Of a stretch of 64,000 nucleotides of DNA, positions 34,240 to 47,600 are shown one piece after another. Each line of letters starts with the position of its first letter. Position 1 is the first letter of the stretch. The stretch is from Amborella trichopoda. Taxonomy: Eukaryota; Streptophyta; Magnoliopsida; Amborellales; Amborellaceae. A program made the position numbers and the translations under genes. The DNA lies in contig NW_006499848.1 in assembly GCF_000471905.2 (NCBI RefSeq), positions 4,005,305 through 4,069,304 of the forward strand, read 5' to 3'. The notes beneath the pieces were generated by a model. That model worked only from the letters and a program-made list of their open reading frames with translations, did no database searches and was not told where the DNA came from.

Positions 34240-34512
34240 TATAGTAAGAAAAATTGTTTCATATGGGCTAGACCACATTTCTACATATGGGTTCCAAAAA
34301 ATGTAAACCAAATCATTTTTAAGATGGATGCAAGTAGGTGTTCTACCTAAAAACAATGGAAACTAACTGTCCAAATGTTTTTTTACTAGAATTATTATTT
34401 CTACTCTTTAAAATTTATATATTTTTTCATATTCATGATCTCTATATTAGATATTACAAGTCCTTAAAAATTAAGTCTTAAAATCTATCTCAAAAATAGA
34501 TTTATTAAGATG
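34240..34512. repeat. Dispersed repeat, copy 1 (second copy at 50493-50755)
   Basis: About 270 bases align with 50493-50755 in the same orientation, sharing TTGTTTCATA(T/C)GGGCT, AAGATGGATGCAAGTAGGTG, and TAAGTCCTTAAAAATTAAGT-like text, with roughly one difference every six to eight bases. No terminal repeats or coding sequence are seen, so the element class is unknown. Confidence 0.7.
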
Positions 34513-35632
34513 CTCACATTTCTACATATGCAGGCTTGGCTGATTAACTGACCCGAACCGGTCTTTGGCTTGTTCATTATTTTTTCACGTGTTTTTTTTG
34601 CCGGAAAAAAAATTTTATTTGTGCAGTAAGACGATGATCCAAACTACGATTCACTGATCCAAACTAGTTTTTGGGATGCATGATCGGGGCTACTTATGCA
34701 TTTCTAAATCACTTGTGTCCGTTGTGGTTTTGTTTTTAGCAAATCCATCCTGATGTTCTCCGCAGGTTTACAAATCATGACTAGCAATGCAATATAATCC
34801 CCGAAGTATAAATTACAGCACCAACTAAACTACAATCACGGGAACGTGACGAACATCATGACCGCATTTATTCTGTGGTCATGAGATTTTATGTCTCGAA
34901 TGTCCATAGTCATACTGTAACGGTCTCATCCTTGAAACATATTACACACTGTAAAATCGGATGGAGAATCGCGATTCCTCGTAATAATGAACACCGTAGT
35001 TTAACTGAGATTGGGTGAACTTTCCAACATTTTGATGTGCGAAAAGACTGTAAATTTCATTTATCCTCAATATTCATTTCCATCCACTTGTGGGGACAAT
35101 CAGGAACCCTAGATTCCTCTGTTTCTTCAAAAAAACCGAAGTTTCGTTTTTGTTCGTTTTTGATGACCAGAAACCCTAGTTTCTCCCATTTTCTTCCATC
35201 TACTAAACTGAATTTTATCTCTCATTTTCTATCCTCGTTGTTGTGTAATTCAAATGTTCTTTGTTGATTGATTTTGGCACTGTTTACAAATCCTCTTAAT
35301 TTCCTTCTTCTTCTCACTCAGTGTTCAGTTTTGGGGTTTTGCTGTGTTCATTAGGATTTGTGTTTAAATTTTGCGAAATGGATATGATTCTAGATTCCTA
35401 TGATTTTGAGGCTTAGTTTTTATTTTTGTAATATCTTCACTGCTGAGTCCATCAGCCATCGTCCTTCTTCTTCTTATTATGTGTTTTATTTTAGGTTTTT
35501 CTGTGTGCTTATCTGATTTCCAGAGCATCTTCGGTTTGAATTGCATTTTCTTCTTATTCACTGTTTGAGTTTTAAGTTTTTTTAGTGTGTTCTTCACTGA
35601 TCGCTAGTTTTTCCAACCTTGAATTTACAGAA
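34513..35632 (+). promoter_or_regulatory. Upstream region and 5' leader of the PIRL gene
   Basis: The last ~500 bases are pyrimidine-rich and leader-like (CTTCTTCTTCTCACTCAG and similar), and TTTACAG lies two bases before the start codon, so a 5'-UTR intron acceptor is possible. No defined promoter element could be read. Confidence 0.35.
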
Positions 35633-38600
35633 ATGAATCCCAACCCTAAGGCTTACCCTGTTCTCTCTTACGTGATGGGACAATCGTCTAATCAGGCTAT
35701 CAGTGGTGATTCTGATACTGTACAAGTTGAAATTCAAGGTTCTGACACTAATGTCGAGGAGCAGATGCCTAATCTGAAGAATCCTAAGATGCTTGCTTCC
35801 ATGACAGACTCTGTTTCAAATGTTGCGCAGGCTCGAAAGGTTCTTGAAGGGCTTGGTGAGAGGCCTGACCATGAGACCTTGGACATGGCACATGCGAAAA
35901 TTGAAGAAATTGATTCAAAGCTTTCAAAGCAGCTTGAAGAGATCGTCTTGGCCCCTCAACCAGAAGGTGTTGAACAGATGGAGTGGAGAGCACAACAGGT
36001 TAGTTGAAACTAGAATTCAGTTCTCTCTCCTCTCCCTCTATATTATTCTTTCTCTCCCTACTTCTATCTCTTGTACTCCTTTTTCTCTACCAATCTCTTG
36101 TTGTTGTTTTCTCTGTGTTTTCAGGTTGATTCTTTAGTTTTGTTTTGCAACTAATTAACTATATTTTAGATATAAGGTTGGATTTATATTGTTGATGACG
36201 AGATTAGAATTAGATGCTTTTTTATCTCTGCAATTTATTCTTATTTGTTGGAGGTGAAATTTTAGGGGCTATGGATGCACTGTCTTTCCATCTTTTGCTA
36301 ATTCTTTCACTTTCTTGGACTCTCAATACTGACTACTAAGTGCAATTTATGGGGAGTGCACAATGCTCATCGTAAGTGTGGGCAATGCGCCTATACTTTT
36401 TATATGAATACTGCACTGTACACAGTGCACTACGCAAAGCACTCAATGTGCACTATTCATGTGCAAAGTGTAGGCATGTTGCTCGTACTTATGACGAGTG
36501 TTGTGCACCTGTGCACTATGTTCCCCAAAACAATGTGCACTTATGACAAGCGTTATGCACCTGTGCACCGTTCAATGTGCACTGCGTTCCCCAAAACAAT
36601 GTGCACGGAGCACTACATAAATTGCACTTTGTACTCAGTCTTGTGCACCGTGCACTCCACAAATCACTCAATTTCTCCCTCCCCTCCTTCACCCTTTTTT
36701 ATCATTTCATTGTTCTTGTTGATTTCCATACTATTTTCTGCATGCAAAATTTTAAAATTCATTCTGTTAATAATTTCAAAGTCATTCTTGTTGAAGCAAA
36801 ACCTTAAATTCCCTGAAGCTAAACTCCGTTCATACTTTTAGCATGCCATATTGTTCATTTGACAACTTGTAGTTAGTGATCTCTATCATTTACATTTTTG
36901 AAAATTTCTCTCTTTTGGACATGATATTTAAAGTTCATATGCATCTATATATTTTTTCTTTCTTATTGTTAGGTGACCTAGATTTTAGTTATATCATTTT
37001 TCATGCCCTCTAACAATTTATTTATTGACTGTGATGTTGTATTGATGTTGGAATTTTAGTGGTTGCTTTATCATTTAGATTCTACTTTCTTCCTTCTGAA
37101 CATGGTATTTGAAGTTTTTCTATATTTTCTTGCTGTCCTTGAACTGTATACTATGGTGTTGGAAGTTAGGTTTTGCTGGGATCTGAGGTTATTTCTATAT
37201 ATTACAAGGGATTTGGATTTATGAAAACTTTCAGTAATGGTCATAGATATATGGTTGTAGAGCATATGGCCCGTTTGATGTTGATCATTTTTTTTGGGAT
37301 TTAAAGGCACAAAAAGAGAAGCAGTGTCGACAGGCTGCAGAGAAGGAGAAGTATCCTTTTAAAGCTATCATTCAGCTTGATGAAATGCACCAAGCATATG
37401 AGCAGCTACTGAGGGATGAAGAAGAGAAACTGGTGAAGATGTATGAATCGGCAGAGGAGAACTCTGAATTTTTGCCTGCTAAAGATGAGGTAAATGAGGA
37501 AGTCATTAACATTCTTCAAGAGGCTTCACATAAAAATGTGGAGAAGGTCGTCCTTTCTGGGCGCCTGCTGAGGTTTCTTCCTGAGGCTTTTGGTAGACTT
37601 CGTAACTTAGTCATTCTGGATCTCTCAAGCAATCAGCTAGAGGTTAGTTTTTCCCTTCTTTAGATTCAATTTTTTCTTGCACACATAGAGAACTCTCTTT
37701 TATGTTGTTTTGCACTCTTGCTCCATTTCAGCTTTTTGTTTCCTTCCCATGATTGCTTTTTGCACATGTAAAGCATGTTTCCTTCATGTTTCATGTAATT
37801 TGCTGACACATTTTTCTTTTTCTTTTCCGGTCTTTCTATTTATGTCAATTTTTGTCTGCTTCCATACTTTCGTTTTATTATTCGAGTGAAAGTGTTTTTT
37901 GCAAGGTCGGACTTAGAGAATAGGGACTTCATTTTTTTTCAACTGATAAGCAACTCTATAGTTCATTATAACAGAGTAAAACAACAATGACTGGCAAAGT
38001 ATACACATGGCATGCCATAAATAGAAAATATAGGAAATGTACAAGAAGGGAGATGGTAGAGGGAGTAGTACGGCATTTTGGATGGTTAGCTATGTCCTCG
38101 AATTGACATATTGTTCAAAGTCTGTTGTTCTTCAAATACAAAATTGTCTTAACTTATTGCTTTAGGATTTTTTGCCTTAACATTTTAATTGAAATAATAC
38201 TTATTTTTTGTATTTACAGTTTTATTATAAAGCACCCTTTTTTGTACCGTTTTGATTTGAAGGATCTGGTTACTATTGGATTGTTCTAGCTCCTGAATTT
38301 AGTTTAAAGCATTGTTGTAAAACCCAGACTTGGCTTGGGACTCACCAGGGTTGGGAACTGAGTCACACGGTTCAACTTGCCCCAGTCTCGATAAGACCTA
38401 GTCGAGTCTCAAGATAAAACACACTACAAAGCTGATAAAGTGCTGGCCTCAGACGAGTATTGTGACAAACCATGATCTCTCAAGGGTCCTGAGGCAAGTT
38501 GACTCAATGACTCTGGATTTGGTCTGCCTAGTTTTAAAACATTGGTTTAAAGAGGTGTTATTATTTAACCTACAAGTTTTTCATGATGATATGTAATCAA

Positions 38601-41600
38601 TATTATTATTTGCAAACTATTACCTTTACAGCCTCCACTATTATGAATTTTTTAGTGGTGTGGCAAAAAAAGGCTCAACTTCACGGACAATTTTACTAGA
38701 TGCCTTTTCTAATGTAAATCATTTAATTTATTCACTATTTACATCAATTTTGTGATGCCCAAGTATTATTGCACAAATTTATGTTATTTAGTTTGTACAT
38801 ATTCACTCTATTTCATATCATAGTTATCTCAACCAGACCAGATCGTGGCTCTGCCCGTTAGATGACCAACCAATGCCTTAGCCATTCTTGTTCAAAGCAA
38901 AACTGGTTCAAACCCAAAATTGGAGAGGTTATGGCTGGTCAGGCTGGCTAGTTCTGACCATTTGGACTGGCCAAACATTGTTGGGTAAACAGTTTGTATA
39001 ATTTACATTATACTTTGGTTTATGGCTATTTTTCCTTTTGTTATCTTTAATTTTTTATGGCTATTTTTCCTTTTGTTGGCTACCTTGTAAGTATAGCATT
39101 TTCTGGTGGGCCTAGATTAGAATTGATGATGAGGGTTAGGGAATTCAAGTTACATCATGCAGCCATTCTTTATAAGGGGATTCAAGTAACCTTCTTGTAG
39201 GTATTGTTGATAAGGGAATTGTAGTTCTTGAAGCCATTTGATTTGTCCTTTATCTCTTTCTTTCTCTCAGTAAGATCTCTCTTTTCTGTGTTTGAAAGAG
39301 GTTCAGTCATGATGAGCTTTTCTTTTCCATCATTCCGTGATGGTTTTTCTCTCAGTTTCCTTCACCAAGTTTCAGCCTGCCTTAGCTGTGATTGCAAGTT
39401 TCCAGCTCTACATTACTCTTTCGGACCTTTCTAAGTTTCAAATTTTAGGAAATAATATGAAAAAAGAAAATCTATCATGGGGGTTCATGATTTCAACCTC
39501 CTCCACAAATCCAGATGAGGCACCTCTATGACTTCCCCTTTTTAACAGTTTTGGACATTGAGAGGTAGTCAAGTCAGAGCTAACAAAAAGAGGACTATGT
39601 TATGAATCTACCCTGTACAAATACTCCTCCCTGTCATTATTGAGGAGTGACCTACCAGGGCCTATGCAAGTCCTGTTGTGCACCTCCTTGTTAGACCATG
39701 TGCACTGAAAACCTGTGTATCTCATTCAAGAGGGTAGCATGTGTCAAAAGCAGCTTGGAATTGTTTAGCTGCAAGTAAACAAGTATAGGAGGAAGAAATC
39801 CAATGACGGCCAGGGAATAAGGAAAGCAATTTGGTCTTCTCCATAGGTTCCTCTAATCAAAGTAGCCACATTTAGCATGGAGAATAGCAGACAACAACCT
39901 GACTAAACAGATTTTATACGGTAACGAAATCTGGATCGTCTTATCGAAAGAAGAGATGCATTCTTCCTTAGGAAGTTGGGTTTCCGGCAATTCCAATATT
40001 ACAGCATCTCTATTAACTTCATTCAAAACACTCTTTATTAGATAATCAACTACCAGTTCACAAACTGTATTTAATTTTTGAACAGTCTCCAGTTGTACGG
40101 TGTTTTACTTCTGGAAGATGATATCTTATGTAGCTCCTGTCTTTTATATCATTTTGATGAAGAGAAGAAAAAAAAATCCAGGCAGTTATATGATGAACTA
40201 TCGAATATCTGCTTAATCTTATCTTTAGGTGCTCTTATGCTTAACAGAATTTGCATTTTACTGCTAAAATTTTGTATGAGGCACCTTGTACTGGTCAATT
40301 GTGAGAAGTTCTTACCTGTATATCTAAAGCTTGCTTGATAGTCTACTAGCTACAGACCAGAATATATGGTTTCTTTCTGCCATTGGCCAAACGTTTTTTT
40401 TTTGTCTGTTTTATGATTCACTTTTGTTTTTTTTTTGTCTTTTAGTGAAATTTAGTTAAATTTAAATTTAGTTGGACCTTGGGCATTATTGTCATGCTGC
40501 ATATTTATTTTGGAGTACTATTCTTCAAGTTTTGAGTCTGTTGGAGCATTTAACTTAGACACTTGACTCGTGCTACTTGAAGCTTGAGTGGACTGCTACT
40601 TGAAGCATGAGTGAGCTTGTGGAGGCAACTAATTTTGAATAAGCTCAACCATTACTGTAGATATGCCCTGCAACGAAGGAGAATTTGACTATTGAGATTC
40701 ACAAAGTAATATTTGTAAGCAATATGGTAATTCAACAATCAACTGAGAAGTTTCAGAGAGCGCACATATTAGTGTTGTGCTTGGGACTTTTCATGATCAC
40801 AGAATTAGGTCATTTAGGAGTAACGATTGTCCGAAAATGTATGCTTCAGGTGTTGCAAAATCATAGACTGAGAGACTCATCAAAGGCAGTCAATTAGACA
40901 GCGTGATGCGAAGTCATTACTGAATCAAGAGATGCTGCTCCCCTCTTTGTCGACAATTTTTTATTTTGTATATAATTGCTCCATTGAAGGTCAGAAAGTT
41001 GATTATTAGTGAGAAAAGAGAAATGGCCTCCAACCACCCAACAGCTGTTACATCTTACATCCAACCCTTTATGTTGCCATTTTGATCTTCTCCCCGATTG
41101 AAGGGAAAACCTAGCCCATTCGCTCAAGAAGCCCTTCAGTTTCATCTTTCCGATTCATTTATCGTACTTTGTGCATTATTTTGAGGGAGGGAAGAGGAGC
41201 TACGGGGCAGTAGTGGAGCAAATGGGGAGGATGGAAAGCTTTTTCACCTCATAATCAGGCTGGAAAGGAGAATGATGCATCTCAATTCAGCTTAGCTTCT
41301 GCTAGAATCTCCTTTTCAATTTGAAAGGGAAATGAAGCTTTTTTTCTAATAGCTTTTGAAACAGAAGATGAGGACTCGGAGGCCCCCAAAAGGGCAAAAC
41401 CTTGAAACTAAAGCAACCATCTGCTTCTTTCTTGTTGTAGGACCGAGGGGCTCGGCTCCTACATGAGTATTACATGCGAGGTGGGCGTAGAAAGAAAGGG
41501 TTTGGGTACGATTGGGAATTCTAATTAGGTTGGGGATAGGAATTCTAAAGGGTTTTGGCCTTTGAGGTTCCTATAAGGATTAAGACAGCAGGGTCTTTGG

Positions 41601-44600
41601 CCTTAGGGAATTCCTAACTGGGGTAGAGTTAGATTCTTAGTTGGGGTAGAATTAGATAATATGAGGTCTAAATGAAGTAGAATTATTTCCTGACTGGGGT
41701 AGAGTTAGATTCTTAGTTGGGGTAGAATTACATAATATGAGGTCTAAATGAAGTAGAATTACCGTTTGGTCTATGGGGAAGGCTTTGGTTGGGTTATGGC
41801 AAGGGTTAGGGTTTTTGTGAAGGGGGGGTTAAAGATTTCTGGAGTTTAGCAGGTCCACCAAGATGGGAGGATGCTGAGATGGATTTCAGGGTTGAGTTAG
41901 GGCAAAACTAACTTAAGCTCGAAGGCTACAGAGATTAGGTTACTGTTGGGATAGTCATTGAGCTAGTTATCTAGGGTTTGTATAGGTTTGGCTGGGGTTT
42001 ATGGAAGGGTTTGAATGCATGATGGATTTGGTTGTGGGAATCTTAGGTCAGGATCTGCCGACTAGAAGGGAAAGAAGAAGTCTGTAACTTGCTTGGGAGA
42101 CTACCAATCCTAAGCTAGAGTTGTAGAATCACACTCTCTAGAACAGGAGTTGAGGAAGGCATTGAGGAATCTCTCCTTGACCTCAAGGAATCGCTATTAC
42201 AAAGGTGGCGTCACACTCACAATTTCGAACCAATTTGCCATATTCCTACATGGGTAACTGTAGAGAGTTTGAGTTACACTTGCCGTATACTAGGACTCTT
42301 GCAAACAAACATAGAAAACAAATTCACGACGACTCTTAAGAAACTACCTAACTTAAAGGTTTCTAATTCAACTAAGGTGGCACCTTACTTTCTAGAAATC
42401 TTATTGCTTAAGGAACTAAAGTTTAAACCTAATTAATAAGTTCTCTACAGTGAAAGGAAAGAAACCTAACACCCTTAGGAAAATAAAATTTGTCAGGAGG
42501 CTTTCAACCACAATATGAAACTCAAAACATCTGGATTTTGAAAAATCCATAGAGAAAACATGGGTCATAGATCTCAAAGAGATATTCGATTTAAGCTTCT
42601 GGATTGCCATAATTGCACATCTGGGTGAAAAGGCTTGTGCTTGTGCCTTTTGAAATGCGGTCTGCATCTTTCCTCTTCCATTTAATTTGCCGCACACCTC
42701 ATATTTGTTCTATAGAAAATAATCTTCACGCTCATCCGCCCCATGCAATTTGATATGCATAATGGATGTGGAAGTTCACCTAAACTATACTTGATGAAAC
42801 AGTTGTGTGTGCCTTAGAAATAATTGACTGTTATTTCTCTTCCTTCATCCTGGTCTTCCTCAACTGAACATTGATTTCCTTGTCTGCTTGTAGTTTGAAA
42901 CCCTACTCTTTCTGAATTTGAATTTTTTTAAAAAATGTTAGCTTGCGGAATCTTTCCTCGAGGTCAAGGAATCACTATTCCAAATATGACCTCACACTAC
43001 CAAAACAAAGAGCTTAGTCTTTATTCAAGTGGCCAGAGGCCTACATAGTATTTGTATATACTTGGACTCTCAAAAGCTTAGAAAACAAACTCCTAAAGAA
43101 TCAAGGAAACTACCTAACTCTAAGGTGTCTATTCCTTCTAAGATTGGAATCTTACTTTCTAGAAATCGTGTAACTTGAGGAAACTGAAGTTAAAACCCAT
43201 TTAAAATAATTAACCAACAAGGAAAGGAAAGAAACCTAACTCACTTGGGAATATAAGGTTAGTCATTATACTTTTAACCACAATATGCTGCTCAAAATGT
43301 TAAATTGTGAAAAACCCGTAGTATGGGTCATTGATCTCAAAGAGATCTTCAATTTAAGCTTTTGGATCACCACGACTGGACATCTGGGTGAAAAGTCTTC
43401 TGGTGATGCCTTTAGACATGCGATCTGCATCGTTCTGCTTCCATTAAATTTGCTCTACACCTCATATTTGTTCTATAGAAGAGTGATCTCCACACTCTTA
43501 TTCCCCCATGCAAACTAATATGCATCATGGATATGAAACTTCACGTAAACCATGTTTGATGAAACAATTGTGTGCCTTACCATGTGACATGATGTTGCCA
43601 CCAATTGCCACCAGGGCACCCTATTCAATCCCATCTCCATCTTCCTTCGTATTGGTCTTCCACAACTGAACATTGATCTCCTTGTCTGCTCGTTGTTCGT
43701 AACCTTGTGCACTAGTTTTCTGAATTTGAACTTGCTAAAGAAATATTGACCCAAAAAAGAATGTAATACGACAGAGGATAGTCTAGAAATTTTATACCAA
43801 TCCTAAGAGAACTTGCTAAAGAAATATTAACCCAAAAAAGAATGTAATAGGACAGAGGATTGTCTAGAAATTTTATACCAATCCTAAGAAGAGGAGATAC
43901 TTATTAGCACCACATGTCTCTATATAAATTTATGAAATCATCATGAGGCATTCGATTTGTGGATATTTCCACTACCTTTTGGGCTTGTTTGGATGGCAGT
44001 TAATTTTATCTGGAATAAACTGTCCTATCTAAAATTATTATACGTAGGATAAGGTGGGTTGGTGCACCAACCAGATCAAATTGTTAATTATTTTGTTTGT
44101 TGTTTATGTATAATATTATTTAATTATGTAACTTTTTAGGTGATTTCCAACTATTTTTAGTTATTTATGGCTAAAAACATGTGATTTTCAGCAAATGACT
44201 TTGAATAAAGTAAAAACAGCTTGGTCTAGGAAAGGTGAAGACCTTAAACTTTCCCTTAACCTGTCCCAAGCCTGGGTAAAAGAGGTGGGTTGTGTTAGAT
44301 TGGCAGCCAACGTAAAATTTTGCCAAACTTTCCCTGAATCCGAAATATAGATTATTTGCTTATGCTAGGGTGTTTCCCGTAAGCAATCCGTTGTACCGGA
44401 TCCCAGGTACAGTGAGAAAGAAGCCAGTCCAAGAGGATAGGATACGCTTAGTCACACTGAAAATAGGAACGCTGATAGGTAAGAGCAATGGTTTAAAAAG
44501 CGGATCAGTGGCCCGGATCGGGCACCTAAAAAACCCATTCGGATTGGCGAATCGGCGATCCGGATCGGGAATCGGCTGAATCGCTAGGATTAAAGCTTCA

Positions 44601-47600
44601 AAAAAATCCGAAAAAATTATTAAAATTCATTATAAATGTTGTTTTTTAGGAATCCAATAAAATATGAGGGTACTACATTATTAACTTTCATTTTTTTTAT
44701 CAATTTATGAATATTGCGATGTTCTTTCCCTGTATAAACTTATTTTAACTATTAAATTTGCATCACATAAAAGAAAAATCATAGAATTATCATGGATAAA
44801 ATATATAATTATATATGGACTATTATAAAGAGTAGACTAATCAATGAAAGAATGACCATTAAAATCTCGTTTTGGCAAAAAACCCAAACCCGCTAAAAAA
44901 ACCCAAACTATTACAGCCTAACTAACTATAATCCAAAATTATTACAACCTCACTAAATATAATATTATATACTGAAATTATAATTATTAGTTTACATTTT
45001 ATAATTATTTTATTAGACAAATAATAACAAATTAAAAATATTTTATAATATTATCTAATTTAAAATGTATTATTGACAACTGTAAGAAAAATAGTACATT
45101 ACATGATTTCTAATGTAAAAATTCATAACTAAAATAAAAGATTTGGTTATCAATGTAAAAATTAATAAAATACGTACAAATTTTGGAAATAACACTTCAA
45201 TTTTTCAAAAATTTATTTTTTTAGGTTTCTATAATAAATTTAGTAAAAGAGATTGTTAGTAGAAAGATGGAGATTTCAAATAGAATAAACTTTTTATTTT
45301 TATTTTTTTATACCTTTCATATTATTTACAAAAATAATTATACCACTATATACAACAAAAATTAACTGTTATATAAAAAATTAAATTTTTTATTTTTCAT
45401 TTTTTTATATCTTTTATATTAGTTACAAAAATATTTATATTTATACCAACCACTATATACACAACAAAAATATTTATATTTATACCAACCACTATATATA
45501 CAACAAAAATGCAACACATGTCCAAGGGGATTCGAAAACAACAAAAATATTTATACCAACCACTATTATACACAACAAAAATGCAACACATGCCCAAGGG
45601 GATTCAAATGCAACACATGCCCAAGGGGTGCCCAAGGGGATTCGACCTTGGGACCTCAAGTAAAAAAATCAAAGTCATAACCATAAAGCCATCTAACTAC
45701 ATGTGATTATAAATTGCTGATTAATAGACTATATTTACATTTCGTTTTCATTTAATGATGTTTGGAATTATCCCACATCGAAAGATGGGTATTCCACATT
45801 GGTATATAAATACTTATGCAATATAATAAAATGTGTGTAAAAATATTAGGGCAACCTCACACGTGTGCACGCCTGAGTATGTGTGGGGCACGCTCGCACG
45901 TGCGCTTGGACACATGTGTGCATGTGTGGGTGCGTGGGGGCACGCTCGCACGTGCGCTTGGACACACGTGTGCACGTGTGAGTGTGCGTGGGGCACGCTC
46001 GCTTGGACACACGTGTGCGCGTGTGAGTGTGCTTGGGGCACGCTCGCACGTGCGCTTGAACACATGTGTCCACGTGTGGGTGCGTGGGGGTACGCTCGCA
46101 CGTGCTTGGACACACGTGTGCGCATGTGAGTGTGCGTGGGGCACGCTCACACATGCGCTTGAACACACGTGTGCACGTGTGAGTGTGCGTGGGGCACGCT
46201 CGCACGTGCGTGTCATGCGTTTACGTGTGGGAACCGGGTTGAACCGGTTGGGAACCGGCGGTTCCACTCTAGAACGGGGCGGTTCCCGGTTTTTGTTTGG
46301 AACTTGCACGGGCACGCGTGTTTTCGAGTCGAGCCGGGCGAGTCCGGTTTGACTCGCCGTTTTTTGAAACACTGGGTAAGAGTATGGAGATAGTGGATAC
46401 AATGAGACGAAAGAAAGTAAACATAGCTTATTTATAGGAAACTAAGTGGAAAGTGGAAAGGAGAAATAATAGGAACGTTGATAAGTAAGAGTATGGAGAT
46501 AGTGGATACAATGAGACGAAAGAGAATAAATATAACTTATCTATAGGAAACAAGTGGAAAGGATAAAAAATAGGAACGCTGATAGGTAAGAGTATGGAGA
46601 TAGTGGATACAATGAGACGAAAGTGAGTAAACATAACTTATCTATAGTAAGGAAACAAATGGGTATAAACTTTAGTATACAAGAAAGGATAATAATAGAA
46701 ATGACGTAGACATATTAGTAGACAAAGCTTTAAAAGATATAGTAGTTAATATCAAGATAATAGGTGATAGACTCCTATTAATCAAACCTGTACTAGGGGA
46801 AGATATAATTAACATAATTAGTGCTTATGCACCACAAGTAAGACTAGAGGATGTGGTGCAAGACTCTAGAGGACAAGAGACACGTTAGGGAGGATATGGA
46901 TGGACATGTTGGAGACAAACCAAATGGAGAGAGGACCTTTTTAGGAGGGGATTTACATGAATATGTAGGAAAGGATAGTAGAGAATATGAAGGGTAGATG
47001 GAGGATGAGGTTGGTGAAAGAAATGAGATGGGTGAGGCTATGAAGAGGTAGGCCCAAAAGGACATGGTTGAAAGTAGTGAGAAAAGATATGGGGACTTAT
47101 GGCCTCACCGAGGGTATGGCCCTTAATAAAGTAGAATAAAGGACCAAGATTTGTGTAGCCGACTTCAATTAGTTGGGAAAAGGATTTGACGATGACGGAG
47201 ATAAATCTCAGCTGTAGTTTTTAGAAATAATAATAAATTCAATAAAAGGGCAAACGAGAAGACCGGCTATTTCACCCCTCTTGTTTTGAGTTGTGATACT
47301 CAGCTCCTGGCACACTCTGATTCTGGTGTTTGTTTTTCTGGAAATATCATCTCTGTCTGTGGCTGGTTATGGAGGAGGCTACATCCTTGAATGCATTGCC
47401 CTTTTTTTTTAAAATGTGTGTGCTGTGGATGGGGGGTCCAGTGGTATTGGATGAGTAGTATCGGTTACAGCTTAATTTTCATGTGCATAGATGCTTGGAG
47501 AATGTTTGATGTTGATAAATGCTTGGAGAATGTTTCAGATTTGTTTCCATGCTTCCTCTTAATGGTGATGGCTTAAGCCGACATTTGATAAATTTCAGTT

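Larger units (their letters stand above)
44486..46374. mobile_element. hAT element, 1889 bp, with perfect 8-bp target duplication and internal minisatellite
   Basis: The left end reads CAATGGTTTAAAAAGCGG and the reverse-complemented right end reads CAGTGTTTCAAAAAACGGCG. GGTAAGAG is present at 44478-44485 and 46375-46382. Removing the insert restores the LINE phrase GATAGGTAAGAGTATGGAG, seen intact at 46580, proving insertion. Sub-termini are GC-rich (GGATCGGGAATCGGC on the left, GGTTGGGAACCGGCGG on the right); the middle is AT-rich and non-coding. A 52-bp minisatellite fills the right quarter. No transposase is present. Confidence 0.9.
44222..47205 (+). mobile_element. RTE-type LINE, degenerate, interrupted by a hAT element
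   Basis: The 5' leader starts TGGTCTAGGAAAGGTGAAGA; the frame [16 protein letters not shown], resuming after the hAT insert as [15 protein letters not shown], is the N-terminus of the apurinic-type endonuclease of plant RTE-like LINEs. The 3' end encodes [20 protein letters not shown] and [10 protein letters not shown] and closes with TAGCCGACTTCAATTAGTTG and a GACGATGACGG tail. Most of the endonuclease and all of the reverse transcriptase are deleted. The endonuclease start is locally repeated three times (46377, 46485, 46587). It is inactive. Confidence 0.8.

Noticed and set aside
36356..36841. 161-aa ORF in PIRL intron 1
   Set aside because: Driven by the GTGCAC-rich repeat (repeated MCT/VH residues); lies wholly within an intron of an intact gene.
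45816..46402. Four overlapping ORFs of 98-181 aa on both strands, Arg/Cys/His-rich
   Set aside because: They are translations of the 52-bp minisatellite, which lacks stops in several frames; no start context, domain or unique sequence supports them.
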